This document shows positions 11,701 through 26,700 of a stretch of 64,000 bases of DNA, in pieces (the stretch's first letter is position 1; each line of letters opens with the position of its first letter). This DNA is from Siphonodentalium dalli (Eukaryota > Mollusca > Scaphopoda > Gadilida > Siphonodentaliidae): NCBI GenBank assembly GCA_032622095.1, contig CP136069.1, forward strand, positions 187,787,122-187,851,121, given 5' to 3'. Under the pieces are notes generated by a model. The model saw only the letters and a list, made by a program, of their open reading frames with translations. It was not told the origin of the DNA and ran no database searches. A program made the translations under genes and the position numbers.

Positions 11701-14700
11701 TAAATTATATCGGTATCACTGCAAGTCGCATGGGACTTCACCTTGTTTATACAAAACGTCACTTTATTTGTGTTTCACATTTATGTTTTGATTTTGGTAC
11801 CGGGAAAATATATGTGGTCGGAAAAATATTTAGGGTCGGCATCCAGAAATAGAAATACCGGAAACACACATATTTTTTTGTTTTTGGCATAAGATATAGA
11901 AGTTATATACATCATGTATCCAACCGCGTGACGCTATCGTGCATAGACATAGCCCGAGAGAGAATGAAGGCGGTACCATCCTTACAATAATGTATTTTTA
12001 ACTTCCCGAGATCCCGAATTGGATTCCTGCAGGCCGCCTAGTTTGTTTCACACATGCTTTCGCGGTGGAGGGCCGTTCGCGGTAAAATTAACGCGGCTAC
12101 AAGCGGTCACGTAAAAAATAACGCGGTGTACGGCGGTAACGAGTACCAATAACGCGGTGACCTGCGATGACCAGCGGTAATAATACCGTTCAGTACCGTG
12201 GGTCAACCGCCCTCCATTGCGGTACAAAATTATAAACGCGGTATTCTGGTGGTATAACCGCGGTAAGTACCGGCCCATAACCTCGTTAAACAGGTCGCTT
12301 AATAAGAGCATAGCTGTATGTGTATGTTTGTATGTGCATGGACATGCATGTATACAACTGCAGGTATGTAAAACATATGAATCATGTGACTAAGGATTCA
12401 CAGTTTAATAGCTTCGCGACTGTAAAAGAAGTAACAAATGTCTTCCAACTGAACTAATACCATCATCAGTGATAATAGGAAACATACATATATATGATCC
12501 ATATATCATTCAATTTCATTTTCAGAAAATATATGTACCGGTATGTTAATATTTCAATAGTTCAATAAAAATAACTCAGACTGTATTTAATGGCGGTGAT
12601 TCTGTGGAATACATGTGATTCATGCTTATTCAGCATGTAATAGAGTTTATCAAATCACATACAGAATGTTCATAACTTACCTGATACCGTGAATGTTCTT
12701 TATTGCTATACTAATGGCCCGGCGTAATAATTTTTCATCAAACTCCATTTTGACGAGTTCAAAAGGGAATCTTTCATGGAATATTCGGTTTATCCTGGCT
12801 CCTCCCGATAACTCACTGACGTTTATCTCAGTGCCTGCTCCTTCAATGTCCTTATCAAAGTCTGTTGCGAACTGTTGTATCATGCTGAAAAATATAATTG
12901 AGGAATATTAAGTATGAGGGCCTGTTAATTAACATCGGTTATCGGCTGAGCCGTGGCAAGCACCTACGCAAAAAGAAAATTTTTTGGCTCTCAGAATCTG
13001 TCAATGTTTTGTGCAAAATTGAAACAAATTGCTGCAGACATTGTCTTAGTGTCGCACTGTGGAAGTCTGTAGACAGAAAAAATTCATTGTTGAATGCCAA
13101 GGACTACTGAGAGAACAATGATTACACATATATCTTGATACTCAGCAATTTTAATTTTAAGTTCTAATTGTGAACTGAAATTATACTTGTATGTGTAGAG
13201 CATGCAACTACATGTATGTGGATCCTAACCATTTTAGCCAAGGAAATATTTCTGGACTAGGAAATGTTTTAGCATAGGCAAATTTTTGAAAATTAACAGG
13301 CTAAGTATGTGATCCATTGTAAAATTTATTGAAAATATTTACAAAGAAGGAGAAAGTGAAAACATTGAATTGTAAATTGAAAATTGTAATGAAAACGAAC
13401 AAAGATTGAGTATGTGAACCATTGAATTTATCAAATTTACTGGAAATATAAACAAAGGCTGAGAATGTGAACAACTGCATCTTGTAAAATGTTCTTTAAA
13501 TATAAACAAAAGAGGAATATGTGAATCAGTGAAAGCCAGAAGGATTTTCTCGAAGGCACCCTTGTTCTGTGTAATTCATACAAATCACTATATACTGATA
13601 TATTTGCTTAGGTACCGTATTGGAAGGTTAACACTGATATCAATACCAAATACATAATTCCAATAGAGTTTATCTCTATAAATATTGTTTATCTGTATTC
13701 ACCTACTCCTCCAAGCTGAACCCGGGATGGTGGTTGATGAGAGAGTATACACTGTAAAAATTTTGAAGATGATTGACAAAGGGGTGACCAGGCGAGTTTT
13801 ACAGATGAATGACCAAGTCTGCAAATAGCGTGTCTGTCATTTGCAGAATGAGGTCCCCAGAGGGTGAATTTAGTGACGCTATCCCGCATAGCGGGCTAGC
13901 ATCACTAAATTCACCCTCTGGGGACCTCATTCTGCTAAGGCCCTCAACTGCTATGGCAGACCTAGGATCAGATTGAGGTTCCCCAGTTGAAGTTGGTAAT
14001 GTTCACCCATTGGGCACCTCGATTATGGATTTTACCTTCTGCAAATTAGGGGATATAGAAACTTCCCAGAAGGGAAAACGTAACTAAAAACAATGTTAAT
14101 TTGATACAATAAATACTTCCCAGAAGATGAAGCCTAAGCAGAATGAGGCCTCCAGAGGGTGAATTTGGTGATGCTAGCCCGCTGTGCGGGATAACATCAC
14201 TAAATTCACCCTCTGGGGACCTCATTCTGCAAATGACAATGGGGTGACGAGCACTAAACTCAGGCTTGTACTCACCCCATCATGGCTTTTGTTTTTCTTG
14301 TTGGGTCGTCTGGCCGATAGTTTTTATATTCCGCCACCTCCTTCTCCATGGAGAGTAACTGGGACTGTAACTTGTTTCGGAATGACGGCAGTGTTTCTCT
14401 AATATGATTCGTTAGCTGCTGGTTGAGAACTCTTTGCAAGTATGGCGTTCCCATTCGATCTGCCATATGCCTGAAAGAATCAAGTAAATTTCTGATATGA
14501 CCACTACTGTTGACCATATGGCAAAAAAGCGCCACGAATCTATAGAAAAATTATTTTAGACCACAATCAACCGATTCAATAATGATGGTTATATTGTATA
14601 TAAACCTTACAAACACTTTCAAAGGGGGAAATGTTTTTATGATTTCAGCTAGTTTCTATTACTCTATGGGCACCTTCTGACACATAGACATTGCATATGG

Positions 14701-17700
14701 TGATGAATTATACTATTTTAATCATATTTTATGGTATAGATTGTTATTAAAACCGTATATCAACTTATCAAGGCACTATAACAAAAAAAGTCGGTGACTC
14801 AAAAATTAAGTGGGCCTTTAACATTGAAAATAATGCAATGAATACACATGTAATGTCAGTAGTTTTCCATTGATTCGACCAAGCCTTGAAATAGTGTGCC
14901 TGCCATTTGCAGAATGAGGTCCCCAGAGGGTGAATTTAGTGATGCTACCCCGCATAGCGGGCTAGCATCACTAAATTCACCCTCTGGGGACCTCATTCTG
15001 CTTACACCTCAGCAGAATGAGGTTCCCAGAGGGTGAATTTGGTGATGCTAGCCCACTATGCGGGGTAGCATCACTAAATTCACCCTCTGGGGACCTCATT
15101 CTGCAAATGACAGACACACTATTTCAAGGCTTGGATTTGACCTTTATACAAACATTTTCCTAAGAGGATACCATCACTGAGATGAACATGCCTGATTATA
15201 GAGTGTCTGTCATTTGCATAATGAGGTCCCCAGATAGCCAAATCACCAAATGCACCCTCTGGGGACCTCATTCTTCTTAGGCTTCATCTTCTTTGGAAAG
15301 TTTCTTTATTATCAAATTTCTATAGACACTTAGATTCTATTTCTTTTTTAGTTTAGTTTCTCTATATCCCCAAATTGGCAGATGACACATTGCATAATCG
15401 AGGTTCCAAATGGGTGTACATCACAATATTCATCATTTGGGAACTTCAATCTGAGTCTATGTGTGGGATAGCGTCACTAAATTCACCATCTGGGGACCTC
15501 ATTCTGCAAATGACAGGCACACTAAATTCAGACTTGGATGTAAATGGTATTGTCACAAGATCATGATAATCCTGGAATCTTACAAAAGTTGCCTGTGCTG
15601 TTCTATGCTATTTTGTGCACTTTTTTTATGGCTGCGTCTTGTGGTGGGCACAAAAAGAGGCAGTCTTGACATATTAACCCTTTCTATCTACCTTATTCGT
15701 ATTTAAATTCACGCAGTACTATTTTTCGCGCACCCATCGGTGTGCGAATTTAAAACTGAGCGAAATATAATACGACTCATATGTTTATACAAATTAAAAT
15801 TAGGAAAATATAAAGAGGGCTATTTTAGATAGAAAATAGAACATTATATTTACATGCAGGGAAACTAATCTCAACACATTATCCATATGTAGGCTACATG
15901 TAAAGCGTTTAGTCATGGTTAGAATCTTTCGTGTTGAAATGCTTCAAAAAAATACACACATTCTAGCCTAGAGGTGCACGAAAACCTGCATGGGGGTGAC
16001 ACTGTGGTCAAACAGTCTGAATTAGTCATGCATTTAAAACACGCAAACAAGAGTTGATTATTTCTGAAGTCAGCAACTCAACTCAAGTCAAGTTCAATTC
16101 CAGGATGTCCATTTATTAAATATCAGAATGATAAATTATAAATTGTACCATGCATGCATATAAGCACGCATCTTCACAATGAAATGATGATGCAGTTGTG
16201 TTTTATTCGATGTATATTTTATTCGAGACTGTCTTTTATATGTACACATATATCATTGGGGATAATTAAGAACTGAAGTTGTCATCAGATACAAGACAGT
16301 TACGAATTCAGTTACGAAAGTCAGTTTAGAATTCGCGCACCCGGGTACGCGAATTCAAAGTGCGCGAATTCAAAACTGAGCGAAAAATAGTACTGCGCAA
16401 ATTTAAATACGAGTAAGGTTTACCAAATTGCTTCTACCATCATTTATAATAGTATATACTGGAATGGTCTATTATTCATTTAGAAAGGTGTTCAGGAAAG
16501 AAAAGAAGACGACAGACAGAAAAAGAGAAAATGCAAGAGCAGAATGATTCATAATTAATGGTGGGAAATGTTCAGATTATAAGTTCAACAAATGACGGCC
16601 ATTTGTTGAACTTATTATCTGAACATTTCCTAAGGAACTACTACTCAATGAGTATTTAGTATATAAATGATTAACAGATACCTGTATGAAGGGTGACTGA
16701 GGAAGAATTTTCGCTCTCCAGCTAAAGCTTGCCGAATGTCCTTTCTTCCCTCAATATCTTTTTGACTTCTGTTTACAACACCAATATATCCTGGAATAAA
16801 TCAGACTAGCTTGAAGAATACATTGATTCCTGCTGACATCTCATATGTTTAGACTGCAAAAGGAAAGTCCAAGACCACATTGGGATACATAATGTATACA
16901 GTAATGCCCAAAGTAATTGACCACTTAACCACAGCAGAATTATGGGTAATTTTTCAGGATTTAGTCGGAAATATGGCTTGTTGCTATTCATCGGAAAGCT
17001 CTCGCCGAGAGCTTTCCGATGAATGGCAACAAGCCATATTTCCGACTAAATCCTGAAAAATTACCCATAATTCTGCTGTGGTTAAGTGGTCAATTACTTT
17101 GGGCATTACTGTAATGTATACATCCATTGATCACTAATATTATTTTAAAGGGGAACTGTACCCTAAATCCGGACATTTATGGGACCATCTCCTTTTGTAC
17201 TCAAAAGAATATATGCAACAAATGAATGAATTTGAGCCATGGATGAGTGCAAAATACACTTGTGTGTTCTATTACATGAACTAGTACCTTTTAAGTAATC
17301 ACATTTCCAGTCTAAAATGTCTTAAAATTGACAAGCTAAGGTAAAACAAATGTAAAACAAATCTGACAGACATGAGTTTCAAATTTTATCAAGATAATAA
17401 TGTCAGTGTATAATACAGTAATGCTCTAAATAATCAACTGCTTAACCACAGCAGAATTATGGGTAACTTTTCAGGATTTAGTCGGAAATATGGCTTGTTG
17501 CCATTCATCGAAAAGCTCTCACCGAGAGCTTTTCGATGAATGGCAACAAGCCATATTTCCGACTAAATCCTGAAAAATTACCCATCATTCTGCTGTGGTT
17601 AAGCAGTCGATTACTTAGAGCATTACTGTATATGGGTTACGTGGTTTGTTCTCAATTAACCCATTGTTTTATCTTACAGAATAAAATGTTTAACCCAATT

Positions 17701-20700
17701 TTTGGGCCAAGTCCCCTTGGATGACTTGAGCAACATTCTTGTAACAAGCCGCCCTGGGAATGGAGTCATAAATTCAATTTTATTATAATTAACATGTTGC
17801 TCGCATCGTTAATGGAGCGCATGAGTGTATTTTGCACCAAGGAATTCAACAAAATTAACATCCATTATTTATATTGACACTCAACTTGAGCATTAGTGCA
17901 AATTTTGAACGATATTCTGGCATCAAGTTGCAATATGAAAACAAGTTGGGCCATGCACGCTATGTCACATGATGTGCTATCAACCAATCAATGGTCTCCA
18001 TTCAAACCTTGAAATAGGGTGTCTGTCATTTGCAGAATGAGGTCCCCAGAGGGTGAATTTAGTTATGCTACCCTGCATAGCGGGCTAGCATCACCAAATT
18101 CACCCTCTGGGGACCTCATTCTGCAAATGACAGACACCCTATTTCAAGGTTTGGTCATTAGTGAACTTTTTCTTTTTAGACATTACCTCGCCGCAAAGGC
18201 AGGAGTCTGTTTTCCAGAATTTCTCTAGCATCTGTTCCTTCATCCATTAAATCGAGTTTTGTGATGACACCTATTGTCCGAGTACCTGAGGAAGAGATAT
18301 GAGTAAATGTTCAAAACAGATGTAAGGGAAGTAAAGTCATTTTAAGTTAACATGTGGAGGGTTGGCACCGGACTAACATTTTATCTCGCCAAATGAAATT
18401 TGTTTTTACAAAATTTCAATTGAAATGAGGGTCCAACTAGGGAAAAGTGAGGACAAATTTGAAATTTTTCATCTGTATTATATGATGGCCAACCTTATAT
18501 CTGAAAATAAAATGTATATGTACAAAATCATGTCATTTAAAGTCATCTAGGTGGTTAGTCCAACTTCCTTTGGACATAAACCAGCTAGTGAAATCAGTAG
18601 GGATAATACTGGTTTACATCGACGTATAAACCAGCTAGTGAAATCAGAAGGGATAATACTGGTTTATGATGACGTATAAACCAGCTAGTGAAATCAGTAG
18701 GGATAATACTGGTTTATGATGACGTATAAACAAGCTAGTGAAATCAGTAGGGATAATACTGGTTTATGATGACGTATAAACCAGCTAGTGAAATCAGTAG
18801 GGATAACACTGGTTTATGATGATGTATAAACAAGCTAGTTAAATCAGTAGGGATAATACTGGTTTATGATGACGTATAAACAAGCTAGTGAAATCAGTAG
18901 GGATAATACTGGTTTATGATGACGTAAAACCAGCTAGTGAAATCAGTAGGGATAATACTGGTTTATGATGACGCATAAACAAGCTAGTGAAATCAGCAGG
19001 GATAATACTGGTTTATGATGACGTATAAACCAGCTAGTGAAATCAGTAGGGATAATATTGGTTTATGATGACGTATAAACAAGCTAGTGAAATCAGTAGG
19101 GATAATACTGGTTTATGATGACGTATAAACCAGCTAGTGAAATCAGTAGGGATAATACTGGTTTATGATGACGTATAAACAAGCTAGTGAAATCAGTAGG
19201 GATAATACTGGTTTATGATGACGTATAAACAAGCTAGTGAAATCAGTAGGGATAATACTGGTTTATGATGACGTATAAACCAGCTAGTGAAATCATTAGG
19301 GATAATACTGGTTTATGATGACGTATAAACAAGCTAGTGAAATCGGTAGGGATAATACTGGTTTATGATGACGTATAAACCAGCTAGTGAAAAAAGTAGA
19401 GATAATACTGGTTTATGATGACGTATAAACCAGCTAGTGAAATCAGTAGGGATAATACTGGTTTATGATGACGTATAAACAAGCTAGTGAAATCGGTAGG
19501 GATAATACTGGTTTATGATGACGTATAAACCAGCTAGTGAAATCAGTAGGACTAATACTGGTTTATGATGACTTATAAACCAGCTAGTGAAATCAGTAGG
19601 GATAATACTGGTTTATGATGACGTATAAACCAGCTAGTGAAATCAGTAGGGATAATACTGGTTTATGATGACGTATAAACCAGCTAGTGAATCAGTAGGG
19701 ATAATACTGGTTTATGATGACGTATAAACAAGCTAGTGAATCAGTAGGGATAATACTGGTTTATGATGACGTATAAACCAGCTAGTGAAATCAGAAGGGA
19801 TAATACTGGTTTATGATGACGTATAAACCAGCTAGTGAAATCAGTAGAGATAATACTGGTTTATGACGTATAAACAAGCTAGTTAAATCAGTAGGGATAA
19901 TACTGGTTTATGATGACTTATAAACAAGCTAGTGAAATCAGTAGGGAAAATACTGGTTTATGATGACGTATAAACAAGCTACATGTAGTTAAATCAGTAG
20001 GGATAATACTGGTTTATGATGACGTATAAACAAGCTAGTGAAATCAGTAGGGATAATACTGGTTTATGAAGACGTATAAACCAGCTAGTGAAATCAGTAG
20101 GGATAATACTGGTTTATGATGAAGTATAAACCAGCTAGTTAAATCAGTAGGGATAATACTGGTTTATGATGACGTATAAACCAGCTAGTGAAATCAGTAG
20201 GGATAATACTGGTTTATGATGACGCATAAACAAGCTAGTGAAATCAGTAGGGATAATACTGGTTTATGATGACGTATAAACCAGCTAGTTAAATCAGTAG
20301 GGATAATACTGGTTTATGATGACATATAAACCAGCTAGTGAAATCAGTAGGGATAATACTGGTTTATGATGACGTATAAACCAGCTAGTGAAATCAGTAG
20401 GGATAATACTGGTTTATGATGACATATAAACCAGCTAGTGAAATCAGTAGGGATAATACTGGTTTATGATGACGTATAAACAAGCTAGTGAAATCAGTAG
20501 GGATAATACTGGTTTATGATGACATATAAACCAGCTAGTGAAATCATTAGGGATAATACTGGTTTATGATGACGTATAAACAAGCTAGTGAAATCGGTAG
20601 AGATAATACTGGTTTATGATGACGTATAAACAAGCTAGTGAAATCAGTAGGGATAATACTTGTTTATGATAATACTGGTTTATGATGACGTATAAACCAA

Positions 20701-23700
20701 CTAGTGAAATCAGTAGGGATAATACTGGTTTATGATGACGTATAAACCAGCTAGTGAAATCAGTAGGGATAATACTGGTTTATGATGACGTATAAACCAG
20801 CTAGTGAAATCAGTAGGGATAATACTGGTTTATGATGACGCATAAACAAGCTAGTGAAATCAGTAGGGATAATACTGGTTTATGATGACGTATAAACCAG
20901 CTAGTTAAATCAGTAGGGATAATACTGGTTTATGATGACATATAAACCAGCTAGTGAAATCAGTAGGGATAATACTGGTTTATGATGACGTATAAACCAG
21001 CTAGTGAAATCAGTAGGGATAATACTGGTTTATGATGACATATAAACCAGCTAGTGAAATCAGTAGGGATAATACTGGTTTATGATGACGTATAAACAAG
21101 CTAGTGAAATCAGTAGGGATAATACTGGTTTATGATGACATATAAACCAGCTAGTGAAATCATTAGGGATAATACTGGTTTATGATGACGTATAAACAAG
21201 CTAGTGAAATCGGTAGGGATAATACTGGTTTATGATGACGTATAAACAAGCTAGTGAAATCAGTAGGGATAATACTTGTTTATGATAATACTGGTTTATG
21301 ATGACGTATAAACCAACTAGTGAAATCAGTAGGGATAATACTGGTTTATGATGACGTATAAACCAGCTAGTGAAATCAGTAGGGATAATACTGGTTTATG
21401 ATGACATATAAACCAGCTAGTGAAATCAGTAGGGATAATACTGGTTTATGATGACGTATAAACAAGCTAGTGAAATCAGTAGGGATAATACTGGTTTATG
21501 ATGACGTATAAACAAGCTAGTGAAATCAGTAGGGATAATACTGGTTTATGATGACGTATAAACCAACTAGTGATATCAGTAGGGATAATACTGGTTTATG
21601 ATGACGTATAAACCAGCTAGTGAAATCAGTAGGGATAATACTGGTTTATGATGACGTATAAACCAGCTAGTGAAATCAGTAGGGATAATACTGGTTTATG
21701 ATGACGTATAAACAAGCTAGTGAAATCAGTAGGGATAATACTGGTTTATGAAGACGTATAAACCAGCTAGTTAAATCAGTAGGGATAATACTGGTTTATG
21801 ATGACGTATAAACCAGCTAGCAAAATCAGTAGGGATAATACTGGTTTATGTCGAAGTACAATTGCCTTACTCTTCTATAGAAGACTTTTCGCCCAGATCC
21901 AGTGGCAGGATTTTTCGTCAGTTTTAATTGACTTTATCAATACAAAATGCCATATTTATTGGAAAGAGTGATTGATATCTTATGATCATAATGATGTATT
22001 ATAACACTGATGATAATCTAACATTTATGCTAAATTATGCAAAAAATATTCTGTGTCATCAGGAGCAACTCACATTTGATCTTTGTTGTTTACGTTCAGA
22101 GAAGAATGAACTGTTACAAACTTTTGAAATTATGTATACTTTTATAACTGAGTGGGAGAATCCTTTCAGTATAGAAAGGGGTTAACTGAAAGAATTTCCT
22201 TTATGAATTATGTTTCTGTTCTACCTCTTACTCTCCTCAATTATAGTAATTATAGTCACCCTTCAATTTAGTGTCGTGATAACCCGAAACAAAAAATAAA
22301 AATAACATGTATAACTTGACTTAAAAACTTCAAATCGTTCTCTGTTGCATATCATGATTTCCATTACAATATAAAAGATTGCCCGATCGCCTGTTTAGAG
22401 CCAATTGATGCCCATTGATGTACATGTAAGTAAGAGTGCAAGCTCGAGCGCATGAAGGAGTGTATGCCTGAATGTATGTATCAGATGAATATTATCTATT
22501 GTATTCAACATGTAAAACCATTCATTCTGTATGTAAAATCATCTGACTGTCTCAATAAAAAAAATTTTTTTTTTTTTTAAACTGAAAGAATTTGATGCCG
22601 TTCCTCACAGGTAGGTGTATGGCCTCCACTCATGACCAGTAGGCCAAAAGTCATGCTATGGGAAGTGACATAAAATATTCTCAGTTAATTTATGTTCCTA
22701 AAACTTACCCTGTGGATCAACTTCTTTTGCAATTTTGAGGGCATCAGAGTTTGCTAAATCTGTGTTGGCTGGTGATACTGCTAGAATCAAACAACTTGGG
22801 CTCTGTATAAACTCCATCAACATAGTCCGAATAATCGTTTCAATGTCTTTTGGCTGATCACCGACGGCAACTTTTGTCATACCGGGTAAATCAATGAGTG
22901 TGAGGTTGAGTACTGAAAAAATTAAAATAGAATAAAATTAAAGAAACATGCAAGGTTTCAGGCTTCCAAATACAACAAGAACATTTTATAATAACATATA
23001 ACTTTACACTATTTTTCACTTCACACAACCAAGTCTGAGTTTAGTGTGCCTGTCATTTGCAGAATGAGGTCCCCAGAGAGTGAATTTAGTGACGCTATCC
23101 CACATAGCGGGCTAGCATCACTATATTCACTAAAGACCTCATCTTCTATGGAAAGTTTCTTTATTATAAATATTCTATAGAAACTTCTTCACATAGATTC
23201 TATTTCTTTTTAGTTTAGTTTCTCTATATCCCCAAATTGGCAGACGACACATTGCATAATCGAGGTTTCCAATGGACGTACACCACAATATTCACAATTT
23301 GGGAACTGCAATCTGAGTCTATGTCTCCCATAGCAGATGAGGACATGCAAAATGAGGTCCCCAGACGGTGAATTTGGTGATGCTAGCCCGCTATGCAGGA
23401 TAGCATCACTCAGCTAAATTCACCCTCTGTGGACCTCATTTTGCAATGACAGGCACTAAACTCAGGCTTGCACACAACTAAAATGTTAGGAAGGTTTAGA
23501 TCAAGATCTTCAAATTAAAACTTTTTAGGCGCTGTCGGCTACATGTACAAAGGACAAATGATGCATGCCAGATATTCCCACATGAAAACGATGTATCATC
23601 TGACGGTTGGTAGCGGACAGCAACTACATGTATTATCTGAGCGTTGGTAGCGGATGGCGATTATATGTATCATCTGACGGTTGGTAGCGGACAGCAACTA

Positions 23701-26700
23701 CATGTATTATCTGAGCGTTGGTAGCGGATGGCGATTATATGTATCATCTGACGGTTGGTAGCGGACAGCAACTACATGTATTATCTGAGCGTTGGTAGCG
23801 GATGGCGATTATATGTATCATCTGACGGTTGGTAGCGGACAGCAACTACATGTATTATCTGAGCGTTGGTAGCGGATGGCGATTATATGTATCATCTGAC
23901 GGTTGGTAGCGGACAGCAACTACATGAATTATCTGAGCGTTGGTAGCGGATGGCAATTATATGTATCATATGACCGTTGGTAGCGGACAGCAACTACATG
24001 TATTATCTGACCGTTGGTAGCGGATGGCGATTATATGTATCATATGACGGTTGGTAGCGGACAGCAACTACATGTATTATCTGACTGTTGGTAACGAATG
24101 CCGATTATATCTATCATCTGACCGTTGGTAGCGGACAGCAACTACATGTATTATCAGACCGTTGGTAGCGGACGGTGATTATATGTATCATCTGACATTG
24201 GTAGCGGACAGCAATTATACGTATCATCTGACTGTTGGTAGCGGACAGCGATTATATGTATCATCTGACTGTTGGTAGCAGATGGCAATTATATTTATCA
24301 TCACCATTGGAAGTGGACAGCAATTATATGTATCATCTGAACATTGGTAGCAGACAGCGATTATATGTATCATCTGACTGTTGGTAGCGGATGACTATTA
24401 CATGTATCATCTGTCCGACCGATCGATGGTAGCGGACAGCACCTAAAGATTGAAGTTAGAAGTTCTCATTCTAAACCTCGAGCTCACTATTGTTAGAAAC
24501 TATATATTTGTATACACTAAGCTTATAAATAGTACATAAAGAAACTTTTTATTGCAAAATCAAGGCCATATTTTCTCAGCTACATTGTAAATCATTAAAA
24601 GTAAATAGCAATATTGTACTGTTGCGGGCAAAAATTGTCCACATAGTTACAGTAGATGGTCATAAATTTGAACATCATTTTCAATTGACAACGGTGTATA
24701 TCAAGTTTTATCTTGCAAAATATTTAACACACCATTTTATGGTATGTAGGAATAGTATCATATTGTGTATTCAATTTCCATGAAACCCAACAGAAAATAG
24801 TCTCATATTTGTAACTGGCTGTAAATGCAAACTTAGAACATAAATTTCCCAACACTTATTATAAACTTATAATACACTTGTGAAATATAAGGGAACTCAC
24901 CGTGTGGGGAGTAAACCCTAAGGTTGATGGGAATGTTTGATATGCCTCTGTTGCTACCAGTGGCACGATCGGTTTCATCTTCGATTTCCTTCCGAACAAG
25001 GTTGAAGTCTGTGAATTGCTTGCCTTTTTGATGAAGAAATTCTGCATGTTCTGTAGAAGAAACAACAAGATGATATAACCCATGGCTGAGATACATGTAC
25101 TTACATTGTAGGTGAGTGGGAAAAAATCAATATTTCCTATAAACAAAGATGAATAACTCTAGAATGAAGAATGCAAACAAACACCATTTGACATTCTATT
25201 GAAAGCTCTTGTGATGATGAACATCTATTCCGTACCAAATTTCATCAATATCATATAACTCATGGCTGAGATACACAGACAGACGGACAATTCCAGGAAT
25301 TATGAATCTGTTACTTTTTTGCCACAGTAGGGATCTTTTAACATGCGCACATTGTTGGATACGGGACAGCCATTAGATTTTGGCTCCCAATCCAATGTTA
25401 TGCTTAGCATAGTGTGATCCCTGGCCATGACATTACAAGAGGAGCAGAGGTATGAAATTTGTCGAGTACGTATTTTTCAAATTTGTCTGAGATTATTTTA
25501 GTATCTGGAATCGTTCTCAGAGCACTGATCACGGCATTGTTGATTGATTCATGTCATGTCATGGCAGATGGCAACACAATGAACCCTATGCATATACATG
25601 TAACAGTCCTCAAAATTGGCCATGGCAATAAGCAATGTCGTGGGAAATGCTGTGGTAATATGTGGAATCTACAGTAATGCCCTAAATAATCGACTCCTTA
25701 ACCACAGCAGAATTATGGGTAATTTTTCAGGATTTAGTCGGAAATATGGCTTGTTGCCATTCATCAGAAAGCTCTCACTGAGGTATAATAATACAAAAGA
25801 TCATAACTATAATATACTCTGTCTTCTGTATGAAATGTCTTTAGAAAATGGGGAAGAAGCAATAATGCAAGTGATCACAAGGCAAGTTTTATGTTCTGCC
25901 TCCAACATATCATTGATTGCTAGTTCAATAAGAAGTTGTGTAACTCCCATATAGATGTTGAATATTGAACATAAGGGATGCCATTTAAAGATGGTCTCTC
26001 TCTTCCCAGAAAGTTTTAAATAGATTCTGAGGTATAAAATATATGTTTTCTTAAAAGCATCACTTTGGCATATCAACATCGCAGCTACATGTACATCAGC
26101 AGAATCCACTAACATCATGGGATTATCATCAAGACCAGAGTATAAATTTATGTCTAAAATATACTCATGCAAATCTACTGTACTTTACTAGCCCATCTGA
26201 AGTAAATTTACAGCTGTTGGCACCAATATTACATGTTACTGTATAATTACAAAGTATGGTCTGAATGTTAATATTAAATGAAATGACACATGTGTGTAAG
26301 ATTATAAGGGCACACCAGAACTTTCTTCACACAAATTCCTTAATTACATGTGTATAATTATTTGTATAGGAACAGTGTAGTGCTGTATTTACTTACTATA
26401 TACGCGATTCAGGTAAATATAAATGAGTGACTCAGAGTGAGTCCAACAAATTAATAACAAGCATGTTACAATAGAATAGTACATGTGTACCAAATGTTAG
26501 TCGATCCAATCAAACTTCATACTTCTGGAAAAATATATTTTCACGCAAGCCTTGAAATAGGGTGTCTGTCATTTGCACTTACACCTCAGCAGAATGAGGT
26601 TCCCAGAGGGTGAATTTGGTGATGCTAGCCCGCTATGCGGGGTAGCATCACTAAATTCACCATCTGGGGACATCGTTCTGCAAATGACAGACACCTATTT

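Noticed and set aside
18563-21850. CRISPR-like regular array
   Set aside because: The whole 50-bp unit is repeated without unique spacers, in a eukaryotic intron; it is a minisatellite.
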